The notes beneath the pieces were generated by a model. The model saw nothing but the letters and a program-made list of their open reading frames with translations. It made no database searches and was not told the origin of the DNA. 64,000 nt of DNA. It comes from Thermoanaerobaculia bacterium. Its GTDB lineage: Bacteria; Acidobacteriota; Thermoanaerobaculia; Multivoradales; J023. How positions within the stretch are numbered: position 1 is the first letter of the stretch; every line of letters begins with the position of its first letter. Shown here piece after piece: positions 24,612 through 34,173 of this stretch. Both the position numbers and the translations under genes were made by a program. The stretch is taken from NCBI GenBank assembly GCA_030431255.1, contig JAUIJL010000028.1, positions 1-64,000 of the forward strand, written 5' to 3'.

Positions 24612-24988
24612 CTCGACAAATTATACGGGAACGACGAAATTCATCTACTGAGCGGACCAACAAACGCGACACGGGGGTCAATCGCGGGCAAGCCGGGATG
24701 GAAACTAAATCGGTCATTTGGAACCTAGCCTGCAGAGCTCACCAGCCTTCTGCTGAGACATGTCCGTGACGACGCTGCGGTGGGCAATCACCCTGCCCAC
24801 CCCGTGGGCAACGCATGCCCACATTCCCGCCGTAGGGCCTTATTCCGGGCTATTGAGAGCTTGGCCTCGGTTTTGCTGTGTCCTTTGTGGTCAAACGCTG
24901 CGCACCATCCGTGGGCAGCCCCTTGGTGACGGCCATCGCACGGTATCGTGCATACGACTCAGCGCTTTAAGCCCTCGAGGAGATTTCC
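24612..24988. other. divergent intergenic region with a GTGGGCA/TGCCCAC inverted repeat
   Basis: This interval separates the minus-strand sigma/kinase operon from the plus-strand exported protein at 24989. It contains GTGGGCA-ATCACC-C-TGCCCAC (about 24780-24801) followed by a further GTGGGCA-like copy. These could be regulatory, but no classic -35/-10 pair stands out. Confidence 0.3.
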
Positions 24989-26092
24989 ATGAAATGCATC
25001 CACAGCCTCTGCCTTGCTCTCGTCCTCATGACGGTATTCCTCATCACGGTTCCTTTCGCTGCCTCTGCTCAGGACACCTATTGGATTGCGATATACGGCA
25101 AGGACCTGCACATACCGTTCTCCGAGCTGATTACTGAAGACCCCAGCGAAGCAGAGTACAGCGGAGGAGAATACAGCCAGCAAGACTTTCGTGTGACCAT
25201 CGTGCAGCGTCCGAGCGACGGCGAGCTGGAGGTGGGACCGGGTGGTCTGGTGTTCAGAGCCCGCGGTGGTGTGCAACCGGTTTATCACCCTGTCGACTTC
25301 GAGGTGTCGGTGCAATGGGCCTCGGGAGGTTCTGAGACCGCTCGCGGGACGATCCGAGTGCTTCCCCGCCGTCTACCGGTCATCGGCGACTTCTTCGGTG
25401 ATGCCCAGCTGGAGGTGGGTTATTACCGGCCCTTGCGTTCGGATTTCGTCATCTGCCCGTGGCCGTCCGAGCCGGCTCTGACCCTCGACCAATGCGCCCA
25501 CTACAGGGTGGACGGCGCGGCGCCCGGATTGCCGATGACCGGAGCGTGGTCGGACACGGGATACGACGGTCTCGGGATCTATCATCCGGAGACCGGTTTG
25601 ATCGATGTGCTGAGCGAAGCGGCGCCGAATGAAAGCTCGTTGTTGATCCAGAGAAGCCTGGCGGGGCCGATCGACGCTTGGCCGATTGCCGGCGTCAACG
25701 CCACGGGTTTCGCCTTTTGGCGACCCCAGGAGCAGGAGATTCAGTGGGTGACCCACGATCGCGGAGGTCCATTGCGGTTGCTCGTCAACAGCTCCACGGG
25801 CCTGCCGGAAAACCTCCAACCGGTCATTCGGCGCAACGGCCTGGAATTCGGTTTCTTTCAACCGGACGCCAACATCGTGCTGTGGACCGAGCATCTCGGA
25901 CCGACGGCGACCGTGCCGGAGGTGACGATCCCTTGGGCCCCGACCGGCTGGCTCCACGCCTGGATCGAGGATGCCTTCGACCGGCAATGGTGGATGTCCT
26001 TCGATCCTCTGATCTCTCGCATGGCAGTCGCTCATATCGTGCCCTATCACGGGGCACCGATCGTGATCGATCTGCCGGACGACCCGGACTGA
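24989..26092 (+). CDS. exported protein of unknown function
   Basis: The 367-residue protein has a signal peptide (hydrophobic CLALVLMTVFLITVPFAASA, cut before QD). A beta-rich mature part contains repeated blocks of aromatic/polar strands, such as VGYYRPLRSDFVICPWPSEP, then GFAFWRPQEQEIQWV and EFGFFQPDANIVLW. The recurring F-W/F-x-P...I-x-W-x pattern, about 70-80 residues apart, suggests a beta-propeller or repeat sandwich. GAGGAGA lies directly before ATG 24989. It is upstream of, and in the same direction as, the third kinase (gap 55 bases), so the two may be co-transcribed. I do not recognise the family. Confidence 0.6.
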   Translation: MKCIHSLCLALVLMTVFLITVPFAASAQDTYWIAIYGKDLHIPFSELITEDPSEAEYSGGEYSQQDFRVTIVQRPSDGELEVGPGGLVFRARGGVQPVYHPVDFEVSVQWASGGSETARGTIRVLPRRLPVIGDFFGDAQLEVGYYRPLRSDFVICPWPSEPALTLDQCAHYRVDGAAPGLPMTGAWSDTGYDGLGIYHPETGLIDVLSEAAPNESSLLIQRSLAGPIDAWPIAGVNATGFAFWRPQEQEIQWVTHDRGGPLRLLVNSSTGLPENLQPVIRRNGLEFGFFQPDANIVLWTEHLGPTATVPEVTIPWAPTGWLHAWIEDAFDRQWWMSFDPLISRMAVAHIVPYHGAPIVIDLPDDPD

Positions 26093-26147
26093 GCCCATGT
26101 GAGCCCAGCCGCTGAGGGTCGTTGGTCCATTCGGGAGAAAATGGGCC

Positions 26148-29102
26148 ATGGCCCGCAAGCCCCATGCCGAATTCACCGCGACGAGCTCGACCTTCGATCC
26201 CGACCAGCGGACCGAGACCTTCGACGGACCGACATTGTCGGCCGCCGAGGGATCGACGTCGGAGCTGGTTCGTGGGGAGTCCGTCGGCCGGTATTTGATT
26301 CTCGAAAAGTTGGGACGGGGTGGCATGGGGGTGGTTTACGCCGCCTACGACCCCGAGCTCGATCGCAAGGTGGCGGTGAAGCTTCTCCATTCCGTCGAAG
26401 GGCGCGCCGAGCTCCAGGCTCGACTGCGTCGGGAAGCCCAGGCCCTCGCCCGCTTGCGCCACCCCAACCTGCTCGGGGTCTACGACGTCGGGCGCCACGG
26501 GCAGCAGATCTTCTTCGCCATGGAGCTGATCCGTGGCACCACCCTGAAACATTGGTTGCGGAGCCGTGCCCGCAGCGAAGCAGAAATTCTGCAAGCGTTT
26601 CTCGATGTCGGCGAAGGTTTGGACGCTGCCCACCGTGCCCATGTGGTGCACCTGGATTTCAAAACGTCGAATGTCATGGCGGGCGACGACGGCCGGATGG
26701 TGGTGGTGGATTTCGGGGTGGCTCGGATCACCGACCGCCCGAGCGCCGGCCCGAAAAAAACGGCTGCGAACAAGACGGCACCTCAGGCCACATCCGAAGC
26801 CGGCGGCGGCGAGATCGGCGGTGAGATCGGCGGTGAGATCGGCGGTGAGATCGGCGGTGAGATCGTCGGCACACCGGCCTTCATGGCTCCCGAGCAGCTC
26901 GCCGGCCGCAACGCGGACGCCCGGGCCGATCAATTCAGCTTCTGCCTGTGCCTCTTCGAGGCGCTCTACGGCTGTCGTCCTTTTGCCGGTGCCGCCGGCG
27001 ATCCTGGCTCAGGAGACGGCCGGCCTTGGCGAGTCCAGCTGCCGAGCAAGGCGTCGGTTTCCCCCAGGATCCAAGACGCTCTGATCCGAGGCCTGTCCGC
27101 CGACCCCGAGAATCGCTTTGCGAGCATGGCCGATCTCCTGTCGGCCTTGCGTCCCGTCGAGCGCCTCCTGAGCCCCCGTCGGGCCTTGGCTTTGGCCGCC
27201 GTCTCAGCGGCGTTGACCGCGCTGGTGATCTACCCGTTCTGGCGGTCCCATGCGGAGCGCCAGGGGCTGTGCGCGGCGGGCGACGCCAAATGGCAGGCCA
27301 TCTGGCAACCGGCCCGCCGTGCCGAGCTGGCGGGCGTGTTTTCGAGCCGCAAGGAGCCCTTCGCCCCAGATCAATGGCGAAACGTCGGGACGCGGCTCGA
27401 CTCGTATCAGCAGCGGTGGCTCGATATGTACGGTGAGACCTGTCGGGCGACCCACTTTCGCGGCGAGCAAAGCTCGGAGCTGCTCGATTTGCGCATGGGA
27501 TGCCTTGATCAACGGCGACAAGAATTTAGTGCGTTGGTGGATCTCTTGGCCGAGCCGGACGCGGGCCGCGTCGAGGAAGCGGTGGATCTGGTGACCGGGC
27601 TGACTCCCCTCTCCGAGTGCGCGGACGTAGCCGCCCTGACGTCGCCTATCCGACCACCGGACGCCGGGGTCACGCGGCGGGTCGCGGACCTGCGAGGTCG
27701 GCTGGCGGCGGCCAAGGTCTTGCACGAGGCCGGCGAGCTCGACGCCGCGGCCGCCGAGTTACAGCCCCTGGATCGGCAAGCCCAAGCGCTCGGATATTGG
27801 CCGCTGATCGCGGAAGTCACCCTGCGGCGAGGGCGTCTGCAGGAGACTCTGGGCTCCAACACGGCGGCACAGCTCTATCGGGAAGCCCTGGAAGCCTCGG
27901 AGGTGGGACGGCACGATCAAGTGGCGGTGGAGGCCTTCATTCGCCTGGCACGCTGGACCGGACGTCAGGAGAACGACGACGAGCGGGGCTTGCTCTATGC
28001 CGCCAAAGCTCAAGCCCTGCTCGATCAATTGGGGCGCCGGCCGGAGCTCGAGGCATCGATCGCGGATCAAGTCGGGTCGATCCATTTTCAGCAGGGACGT
28101 TGGGACGCGGCCTTGGAAAGCTACCGTCGTGCCCTCGACATCGAAGGCGAGGGCTTCGACGAGCACCACCCCGCCCGCGCCCGCACGCTGACCCGCTTGG
28201 GCAACGCCCACCGGGAGAAAGGTGAGCTGAAAGAAGCCTTGGCCGCCTATCGACAGGCCTTGAGCATCGCGGAGCGCGCCTATGGACCTTCCCATCCGGA
28301 CGTGGCCTCGGCTCTCAATCGTCTGGGATCCATGGCCACGGCGTTGGGAGATCCAGCGGCCGCGGAAACCTTCTTGAGCCGATCCCTGGCCATTCGCCAC
28401 GACGTGCTCGGCCCGACCCACCCGCAGGTGGCGAGCTCGTTGATCGCCTTGGGCAACGTGCTGACCGGTCGTGGAGATGCCGCCGACGGTTACGCTCGGC
28501 ACCGACGGGCATTGGAGATTCTCGAGGCGAATCTGAGCGAGGCGCATCCAAATCTGGCGATTCCTCTCGCCGGCATGGCGACGGCGGCTATGCTTTTGGA
28601 TCGCTTCGACGAGGCCGGACGCTGTTTGGATCGCGCCTTGGAGCTCCAGATTCGAGCCTTCGGCGAGCTGCATCCCAGGGTGGCGACGACGGTCTTCAAC
28701 CGAGGCATTCTCTTCAAGGAAGAAGGTCGATTCGCGGACGCCTTGGCGGAATATCGTCGGGCTCTCGACATCTGGCGGCGCCTGAATTTCGGACGTCATG
28801 CCCATGTGGCCGCCGCCTTGACCGGGGTGGGTCACTCTTTGACCGAGCTGGGGCGAGCTCGGGAAGCCCTGGAGCCGCTGCGAGAGGCGGTCGCGATGTT
28901 GGAGCAGCTGGACGTCGGGCCGGGACCGCTGGCGCGCAGCCGCTACCGTTTGGCCCGGGCTCTCGAAGCGCTCGGAGAGGTGGCGGAAGCGAGACGGTTG
29001 GTGTTGCTGGCGGTGGAGGAATTCCCCCGCGCCTCCGACCTCTATGCGCCTCTATTCGACGAAGCCCGCGCCTGGTTGGATGGCTCGGTGTCGCCGGGCT
29101 GA
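26148..29102 (+). CDS. non-RD Ser/Thr protein kinase with TPR tail and GGEI minisatellite
   Basis: The 984-residue protein has a kinase domain (about 45-320): GRGGMGVVYAAYD, VAVKLL, then HLDFKTSNV where other kinases read HRDxKPxN. The arginine before the catalytic aspartate is lost (HLD), making this a non-RD kinase; the aspartate, lysine and asparagine are kept. VVDFGVAR carries the DFG, and VGTPAFMAPEQLAG ends the activation segment. Between them lie five tandem copies of Gly-Gly-Glu-Ile coded by a 12-bp minisatellite. A membrane segment sits near 345-365 (ALALAAVSAALTALVIY). About ten Kinesin-light-chain-type TPRs follow. The stop lies inside the 3' end of the convergent FHA regulator gene, with a 61-base overlap. 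Confidence 0.88.
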   Translation: MARKPHAEFTATSSTFDPDQRTETFDGPTLSAAEGSTSELVRGESVGRYLILEKLGRGGMGVVYAAYDPELDRKVAVKLLHSVEGRAELQARLRREAQALARLRHPNLLGVYDVGRHGQQIFFAMELIRGTTLKHWLRSRARSEAEILQAFLDVGEGLDAAHRAHVVHLDFKTSNVMAGDDGRMVVVDFGVARITDRPSAGPKKTAANKTAPQATSEAGGGEIGGEIGGEIGGEIGGEIVGTPAFMAPEQLAGRNADARADQFSFCLCLFEALYGCRPFAGAAGDPGSGDGRPWRVQLPSKASVSPRIQDALIRGLSADPENRFASMADLLSALRPVERLLSPRRALALAAVSAALTALVIYPFWRSHAERQGLCAAGDAKWQAIWQPARRAELAGVFSSRKEPFAPDQWRNVGTRLDSYQQRWLDMYGETCRATHFRGEQSSELLDLRMGCLDQRRQEFSALVDLLAEPDAGRVEEAVDLVTGLTPLSECADVAALTSPIRPPDAGVTRRVADLRGRLAAAKVLHEAGELDAAAAELQPLDRQAQALGYWPLIAEVTLRRGRLQETLGSNTAAQLYREALEASEVGRHDQVAVEAFIRLARWTGRQENDDERGLLYAAKAQALLDQLGRRPELEASIADQVGSIHFQQGRWDAALESYRRALDIEGEGFDEHHPARARTLTRLGNAHREKGELKEALAAYRQALSIAERAYGPSHPDVASALNRLGSMATALGDPAAAETFLSRSLAIRHDVLGPTHPQVASSLIALGNVLTGRGDAADGYARHRRALEILEANLSEAHPNLAIPLAGMATAAMLLDRFDEAGRCLDRALELQIRAFGELHPRVATTVFNRGILFKEEGRFADALAEYRRALDIWRRLNFGRHAHVAAALTGVGHSLTELGRAREALEPLREAVAMLEQLDVGPGPLARSRYRLARALEALGEVAEARRLVLLAVEEFPRASDLYAPLFDEARAWLDGSVSPG
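26805..26865 (+). repeat. 12-bp minisatellite inside the kinase activation segment
   Basis: Five near-perfect copies of GGCGGTGAGATC encode Gly-Gly-Glu-Ile repeats just before the GTPAFMAPEQ block. Because 12 is a multiple of three, copy number can change without a frameshift. Confidence 0.85.
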
Positions 29103-31129
29103 CGTTCTTGCTCGTGGGCGGCGAATTCTCGCGGGTCGATGGCCAGCCTTTGCAATCGCTTGGACAAACCGTTGCGCGACACTCCCAACAGCTTGGCCGC
29201 CTGGCTTTGGTTGCCGGCGGTTTGGTTCAGCGCCGCGGACACCACCCTGCGCTCCGTGGCTTCCAAATATTGATCCAACGACTTGGTGTCGAGATCGAGC
29301 TCGAAATCGTCGACCGCCGCGGTCTCCGTCGACTGGCCGATGTGGCGGGACAGCATGCCGGAGTCGATCGCGCGTCCGTCGGGGCACACATAGGCGAGGC
29401 GACGGACCTCGTGCTCCAGCTCCCGGACGTTGCCGGGCCAGGCATGCCGGGTCATCAATCGCAGGGCCTTGACCGTCAATCCGCGAATATTCTTGCCGCT
29501 CTCGGCGTTGTGGCGCCTCAGGAAGTGGGCGATCAGAGCCGACAGGTCTTCGATCCGTTCCCGCAAGGGCGGGACCTGGAGCACAAAACCCGCTAAGCGA
29601 TAGTAGAGATCCCGGCGGAACGAGCCCTGCTCGATCTGCTCTAAGAGAAATGTGTTGGTGGCGGCCACGATGCGCACGTCGATGGCGATCGGCGCGGCTC
29701 CCAAGGGCTGGACCTCTTTGTCTTGCAGCGCCCGCAGAAGCTTGACTTGCAGACCCGCGGGCATGTCTCCGATTTCGTCCAAAAATAGAGTGCCACCGTC
29801 GGCCTCGGCGAATTTGCCCTTACGCGCCTCCACCCCCGTGGCCACCCCACGGGCGATGCCGAAGAGCTCCGCCTCCAACAGCTCAGTGGGGATGGCGGCG
29901 CAATGGACGGCCACGAACGGCCGGTCCCGTCGATGGCAGGAGAGGTGTAAAGTCCGGGCGAGGTGCTCCTTGCCGACGCCCGTTTCACCGGTGATCAGCA
30001 CCGGCAGGTCGGCTTGCACCAGGGGCCTCATTTCGTCGTAGAGGCGCGCCATCGTCGGTGCCGCGCCGACCAGAATGCCTTCCGGCCAGCTCAGCTCGGA
30101 CTCCGGCTCGACCCTCGAAATCGGCCCGTCGGACGCGGTCGGCTCGTTGCGGAACGGTTCCGCCAGCAGCACGGCCAGGCGCAGCAGGGGGCGGAGCGCC
30201 GCCCGGCGACCGGATCCGCCCCAAAGCGCGATGGCGAAAAGCTCCCCGTCGGCAGTGCGCATGGCGACCGCCATGCGATCCTCGCTCGCTTCGTCCACCA
30301 GCTCACCCGGTCGGTCGGCTCGACGGCGCAGCTGCGGCTCCGGCGGCAAATGACCGAGCTCGCCGGAAGCCGCCAGAATCGTAGGCCCGTCCCCCGGACG
30401 TGCCCATTCCACCCAACATCCCGAGCTCGACTCCGAGACCCGGACCAACAGCTCGAGCGCCGCCTGCAGGTCGCCCGTGCGCCGACGGGTCAGCCGACGC
30501 CAAAACGCCTCGACCCAATCGAGCCCTTCGGCCGCTGGAGCGGCCCGGGTCAACAAGGTGGTTTCGTTCAGCCGCAGATCGGTGGTGGTCGGATCGTTGC
30601 CGTCGAGCCCGAGGGCCAGACCGAGCTCCGAGTCTTCCGCTTCGATTCGCCCGAGGACCAAGGTCACCGGACCGAATCGCAGCTCGTCACCCACCTCCAA
30701 GCGCTCTGGAGTCGACACCAGGCGACCGTTGACCAGGGTGCCGTTCTTGCTGCCGGAGTCTTGGATCACCAAGTGATCGCCGGTGACCTCCAGCTCGGCG
30801 TGTCGGCGGGAAATGCCCCGTTCCCGGATGCGAAGGGTCGACGAGCGGTCGGAGCCGAGCTGGTGCCGCCCTTCGGTCAAGGGGAACGAGCAATATTGGC
30901 CATCCACGGTTCCGAATAAACAGAAAAGGGTCGCCGATGGATCTTGGTTGGCGGTCATGGGTTTGCTTCGTTCTCGTCGAAGGCCGGCGTCGACAGCCGA
31001 ATCGCTGGATCCGGGTGCATTGGAACGGATTGTTCCACGCGCCCCTGAGGGTGACAACCGCTTTTCTCGACTCGTTTCTTGCGCGCGAGCGTCGGCGACG
31101 TTCATGGATTCCAAGGTTTGTCTGAGCAT
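29042..31129 (-). CDS. FHA-domain AAA+ (sigma-54-type) regulator with altered GAFTGA loop
   Basis: The protein is about 695 residues. An FHA phosphothreonine-binding domain (about 80-155: LGSDRSSTLRIRERGISRRHA, then SGSKNGTLVNG) precedes a GAF-like linker. The central AAA+ domain follows (Walker A GETGVGKEH about 380; Walker B GGTLFLDEIGDMP about 445), and a Fis-type helix-turn-helix ends the protein (NQSQAAKLLGVSRNGLSKRL). Where enhancer-binding proteins carry GAFTGA, this one reads GVATGV. The loop that contacts sigma-54 is therefore changed, and sigma-54 may not be the target. GGGAGA precedes ATG 31129; ATG 30958 is an alternative that would give a 638-residue protein with no long N-terminal tail. 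Convergent with the kinase at 26148, a plausible source of the phosphothreonine it reads. Confidence 0.85.
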   Translation of the reverse strand: MLRQTLESMNVADARAQETSREKRLSPSGARGTIRSNAPGSSDSAVDAGLRRERSKPMTANQDPSATLFCLFGTVDGQYCSFPLTEGRHQLGSDRSSTLRIRERGISRRHAELEVTGDHLVIQDSGSKNGTLVNGRLVSTPERLEVGDELRFGPVTLVLGRIEAEDSELGLALGLDGNDPTTTDLRLNETTLLTRAAPAAEGLDWVEAFWRRLTRRRTGDLQAALELLVRVSESSSGCWVEWARPGDGPTILAASGELGHLPPEPQLRRRADRPGELVDEASEDRMAVAMRTADGELFAIALWGGSGRRAALRPLLRLAVLLAEPFRNEPTASDGPISRVEPESELSWPEGILVGAAPTMARLYDEMRPLVQADLPVLITGETGVGKEHLARTLHLSCHRRDRPFVAVHCAAIPTELLEAELFGIARGVATGVEARKGKFAEADGGTLFLDEIGDMPAGLQVKLLRALQDKEVQPLGAAPIAIDVRIVAATNTFLLEQIEQGSFRRDLYYRLAGFVLQVPPLRERIEDLSALIAHFLRRHNAESGKNIRGLTVKALRLMTRHAWPGNVRELEHEVRRLAYVCPDGRAIDSGMLSRHIGQSTETAAVDDFELDLDTKSLDQYLEATERRVVSAALNQTAGNQSQAAKLLGVSRNGLSKRLQRLAIDPREFAAHEQERQPGDTEPSNQARASSNRGA

Positions 31130-31853
31130 GCGAAGTCTCCCAGGGGTCGAAAGGTTTCTCCAGAGCTGGAAAAGCAAGATGCGTTCCCGGCCCTCGAAGA
31201 GAGAGTCGCCCCAATCCTCGGTGTTGCGGACGCTACCTAGATCTCATCCAGAAATGGAACTTTCGAGCCAACGCGAGGCTGGGTGGACCGAGGACGGAAA
31301 CGAAGCTTGTCTGAGCGACACAGCCTATGAATCGGCTTAAGCTCCAACACATCAGCGATTTATGGCGGTTCCTCAGCGGTGGCGCGAGTTCGTAGGGAGC
31401 CGGGGCCGCCCAGGCCGCAGGCCACCCAGCCGACACCCTGCGAACCCATTTCTGGACGGACGCTACCTAGGCTCGGTCGGCGCGCAGCCCGTGGGCAAAA
31501 CAGCTGCTTCCTCCGTGGGCAACCGACGGCTCCAACATCCGGATCGCCCGATGAGATGGAGATGAAGGCACTTGTGAGCGGCGAATCTCGCTTTCGAAGG
31601 ATTCCCCATAAGCCACTGAAAAATTGAGACTTGCCAGGAGACGTCGACAGGCTCTGCCGAGATTCGAAGCTCATCGAGCGTGGCTCGATGCCGGCCGGCA
31701 CAGGGGTTGCTCTAAGGGCTCCTCGACAGAGCTCGAGTCAGTGATCGAGTCAGTCATCGAGTCAGTGATCCACGTCAGTCATCAGTCAGTGATCCGTGTC
31801 TCCGCGGACCCTGGTGACGCGCTCAAACAACCCTTTCATCCAAGGAAAACATC
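31130..31853. other. 724-bp gene-poor interval with small repeats
   Basis: No gene is supported. GGACGCTACCTAG occurs at about 31229 and 31457. CCAGAAATGG and its reverse complement CCATTTCTGG lie about 190 bases apart near them. The GAGTCAGTGATC tandem repeat is at 31733-31797. Confidence 0.4.
31733..31797. repeat. GAGTCAGTGATC tandem repeat
   Basis: About five imperfect 12-bp units (GAGTCAGTGATC / GTCAGTCATC) lie about 60 bases upstream of the Ig-like protein gene at 31854. Confidence 0.7.
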
Positions 31854-34076
31854 ATGTTCCTCAAACGACATCGTCAGAAGATTTTCGTGCTGCTCGCCGG
31901 TCTCACCTTGACCACCACGGCATTCGCTCAGAAGGGAGAGGAAGGGCCTTCGTGGCTCGACGACGAGCAGGCGGTCGAGCTGATTCAGGCCGGCAACCAT
32001 TGGTCGGAGCTACGCCTCTACAACCCCGACGAACGGGAGCGAGGGCCCGGTCACGTGGTCTACATGGTGTCGGCCGCCGGCATCCATGATCTACCGGTGT
32101 CGGAAGATCAAAAGGCGGAGCTGCGGGAGGACTTCGGCCTGAGCACCGGCAGCGGCGGTCCGAGCACCGAAGAAGAAAGCAGCCAAGAATTCATCCTCAT
32201 CCACCGGGAGCTGATGGAGAGCATCGAGCTCGGACGTCTGCCCGAGAATTACGAGGTCTACTCCGACACCACCGAAAGCTGCTTCGGTTGGTCCGACAAG
32301 TCGGAATCCAAGGATTGGAGCTTCAACGAATGGAGCCAACAGCAAAACTTCAGCCTCGGCGGAGGTGTCACCGGCACCTATGCGGTGAACATTCCCTTGA
32401 CCGGTCAGGCCAATCTGAAGCTCGACTATCGGCTGAAGAAAGCTTTTTGTGTGCCCTATAAATTCAAGTTCAAGCAAGTGCGGGCTTGGGGCAATGTGTC
32501 GGTGGCCGGTGACTCGGACCTTTTGGCTTCGCTGAGTCTCAACTACCAATGGCAACGGGAGTGGCAGCTGATGAATCCGAAAATTGGACGCATCAGCTTC
32601 TCGGTGGGTCCGATCCCCGTGTGGATCGATTTCCACCTTCCGACCTACGCCGGCCTGTCCTTGGACGCGACCTTGACCGGCTCCATCGGTTTCGACGCGG
32701 ACTTCGGTGCCGAAGGCTCCTTCGACTACACCTGTAATTCCGACACCTGCTCTGGATCCCACACCTTCCAAGACAGCTTCGAGTCCGACGCGTTGACCGG
32801 CAGCTTGGAGCTGGAGGTGGAAGCCCAGGTCTACGCCCGGATGATGGTGCGCGCCGAGCTCTATGACGACAACCTCTTCTATGCCGAGGTGGGTGCCAAG
32901 GGCTTCGTCGAGGCGGATTTGTGGGGTTACTACGGCAACGCCTGCGGGGATGCGGACGGCGATGGCGACAACGAGACGGTGAGAGCGCTGACCGCCGACG
33001 CCGAGGCCGGCTACGATTGGATCTACGGCATCGGCGGCATCATCGTCTCCGATCGTCAATGGACCTCGACCGGCGGTCGATACCCGCTGGGATTCTGGGA
33101 CCTCCTGGGCGAGGGCGGCTCCACCGCCCTGTCGCCGATGGTCAGCGGTCCGGATTCGGTGATCGAGGATCAGCCGGTGACCTACGAGGTCAACATGCGG
33201 CCGTGTTTCCCGTTCTCGGATCGGGTCAACCTGGCGATCGATCCCGGCGGATTCGAAGGCAATCGCTTCATCACGGCCCCCCAATCCTCGGATCCGACCC
33301 AGAATTCGACGTCGCTGACCCGCTCGTTCCCCAATCCGCGGACGCATAACATCGTGGTGACCGCGACCACCGACGGCGACGGCCGGAGCTTTCAAGCCTC
33401 GACCGAGCGGACCCTGGAGGTCCTGCTGGACGTGATCGCCCCGGAAATTACGTCGCATCCCTATTCCCTGGAACGTAACGAAGGTGAGCCCGCGGCCTTC
33501 GGCGTGACGGTCACGGGAACCCAGCCGACCTACCGTTGGTATCGCGACGGCGTGCCGCTTCAGAACGGTGGCGGATATTCCGGGGTCACCGCGTCGGTGC
33601 TGTCGATTTCGGGCGTCAACCCCGGGCATGCCGGTCAATACACGGTGGCGGTGTGGAATAGCGCCGGCTCGGTGACCTCACAGCCGGCGACCCTAACGGT
33701 CGTGCCCACGGTGGTGAACGAGCCCGATGTGCGAGTGACCCGCCACTACGACGGCGTGGAGATCCCCAACGGCTACTCCCACACCTACAATCCCACGCCG
33801 ATCACCGTGCCGACCTCGGTCGCCTTCAACATCTGCAACGACGGCAACGTGGCGCTCGACATCGTCGACTCGGAGCACCTCGTGGGGCCGATTCCGTTCC
33901 GGCAAATCGTCACCCCGCCTGCCAGCTTGGCGCCCGGCGAGTGCGGTGTGGTTCGGGCGCGTTTCCACACGGTGACCGCGGGCACCTACAGCGGCGAGAT
34001 CCGCATCGAGACCAACGATCCCGATGCCGGCGAGTCACCGTTCGTGATCCACCTACACGGCACCGCCACCGAGTAA
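31854..34076 (+). CDS. secreted Ig-like/choice-of-anchor protein
   Basis: The 740-residue protein has a signal peptide (FVLLAGLTLTTTAFA, cut before QKG). A ~230-residue N-terminal part resembles the same part of the protein at 52871. A D-x-D-x-D-x-x calcium-type loop (CGDADGDGDNET) follows. The middle has Ig-like sandwiches with GGGYSGVTASVLSISGVNPG-type strands and Y-x-C-x-V-(W/N)-N-x-A-G. The C-terminal ~110 residues form an ASH/DUF1573-like domain (FNICNDGNVALDI, FHTVTAGTYSGEIRIETNDP). It looks like a surface adhesin or matrix protein. AAGGAAA precedes ATG 31854, and a strong terminator follows at 34101. Confidence 0.75.
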   Translation: MFLKRHRQKIFVLLAGLTLTTTAFAQKGEEGPSWLDDEQAVELIQAGNHWSELRLYNPDERERGPGHVVYMVSAAGIHDLPVSEDQKAELREDFGLSTGSGGPSTEEESSQEFILIHRELMESIELGRLPENYEVYSDTTESCFGWSDKSESKDWSFNEWSQQQNFSLGGGVTGTYAVNIPLTGQANLKLDYRLKKAFCVPYKFKFKQVRAWGNVSVAGDSDLLASLSLNYQWQREWQLMNPKIGRISFSVGPIPVWIDFHLPTYAGLSLDATLTGSIGFDADFGAEGSFDYTCNSDTCSGSHTFQDSFESDALTGSLELEVEAQVYARMMVRAELYDDNLFYAEVGAKGFVEADLWGYYGNACGDADGDGDNETVRALTADAEAGYDWIYGIGGIIVSDRQWTSTGGRYPLGFWDLLGEGGSTALSPMVSGPDSVIEDQPVTYEVNMRPCFPFSDRVNLAIDPGGFEGNRFITAPQSSDPTQNSTSLTRSFPNPRTHNIVVTATTDGDGRSFQASTERTLEVLLDVIAPEITSHPYSLERNEGEPAAFGVTVTGTQPTYRWYRDGVPLQNGGGYSGVTASVLSISGVNPGHAGQYTVAVWNSAGSVTSQPATLTVVPTVVNEPDVRVTRHYDGVEIPNGYSHTYNPTPITVPTSVAFNICNDGNVALDIVDSEHLVGPIPFRQIVTPPASLAPGECGVVRARFHTVTAGTYSGEIRIETNDPDAGESPFVIHLHGTATE

Positions 34077-34100
34077 TCTCAAGCAGTCCCTAGAACCAAG

Positions 34101-34140
34101 AGCCCCGCCGGCGACCCTGTCGTCGGCGGGGCTTTTCTTG
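34101..34140 (+). terminator. Rho-independent terminator after the Ig-like protein gene
   Basis: AGCCCCGCCG and CGGCGGGGCT form a ten-base stem over a 13-base loop and are followed by TTTTC. It lies about 25 bases after the stop at 34076. Confidence 0.85.
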
Positions 34141-34173
34141 AGGTGCGGCTCAGGATGGAATCCGAGATGGCCT

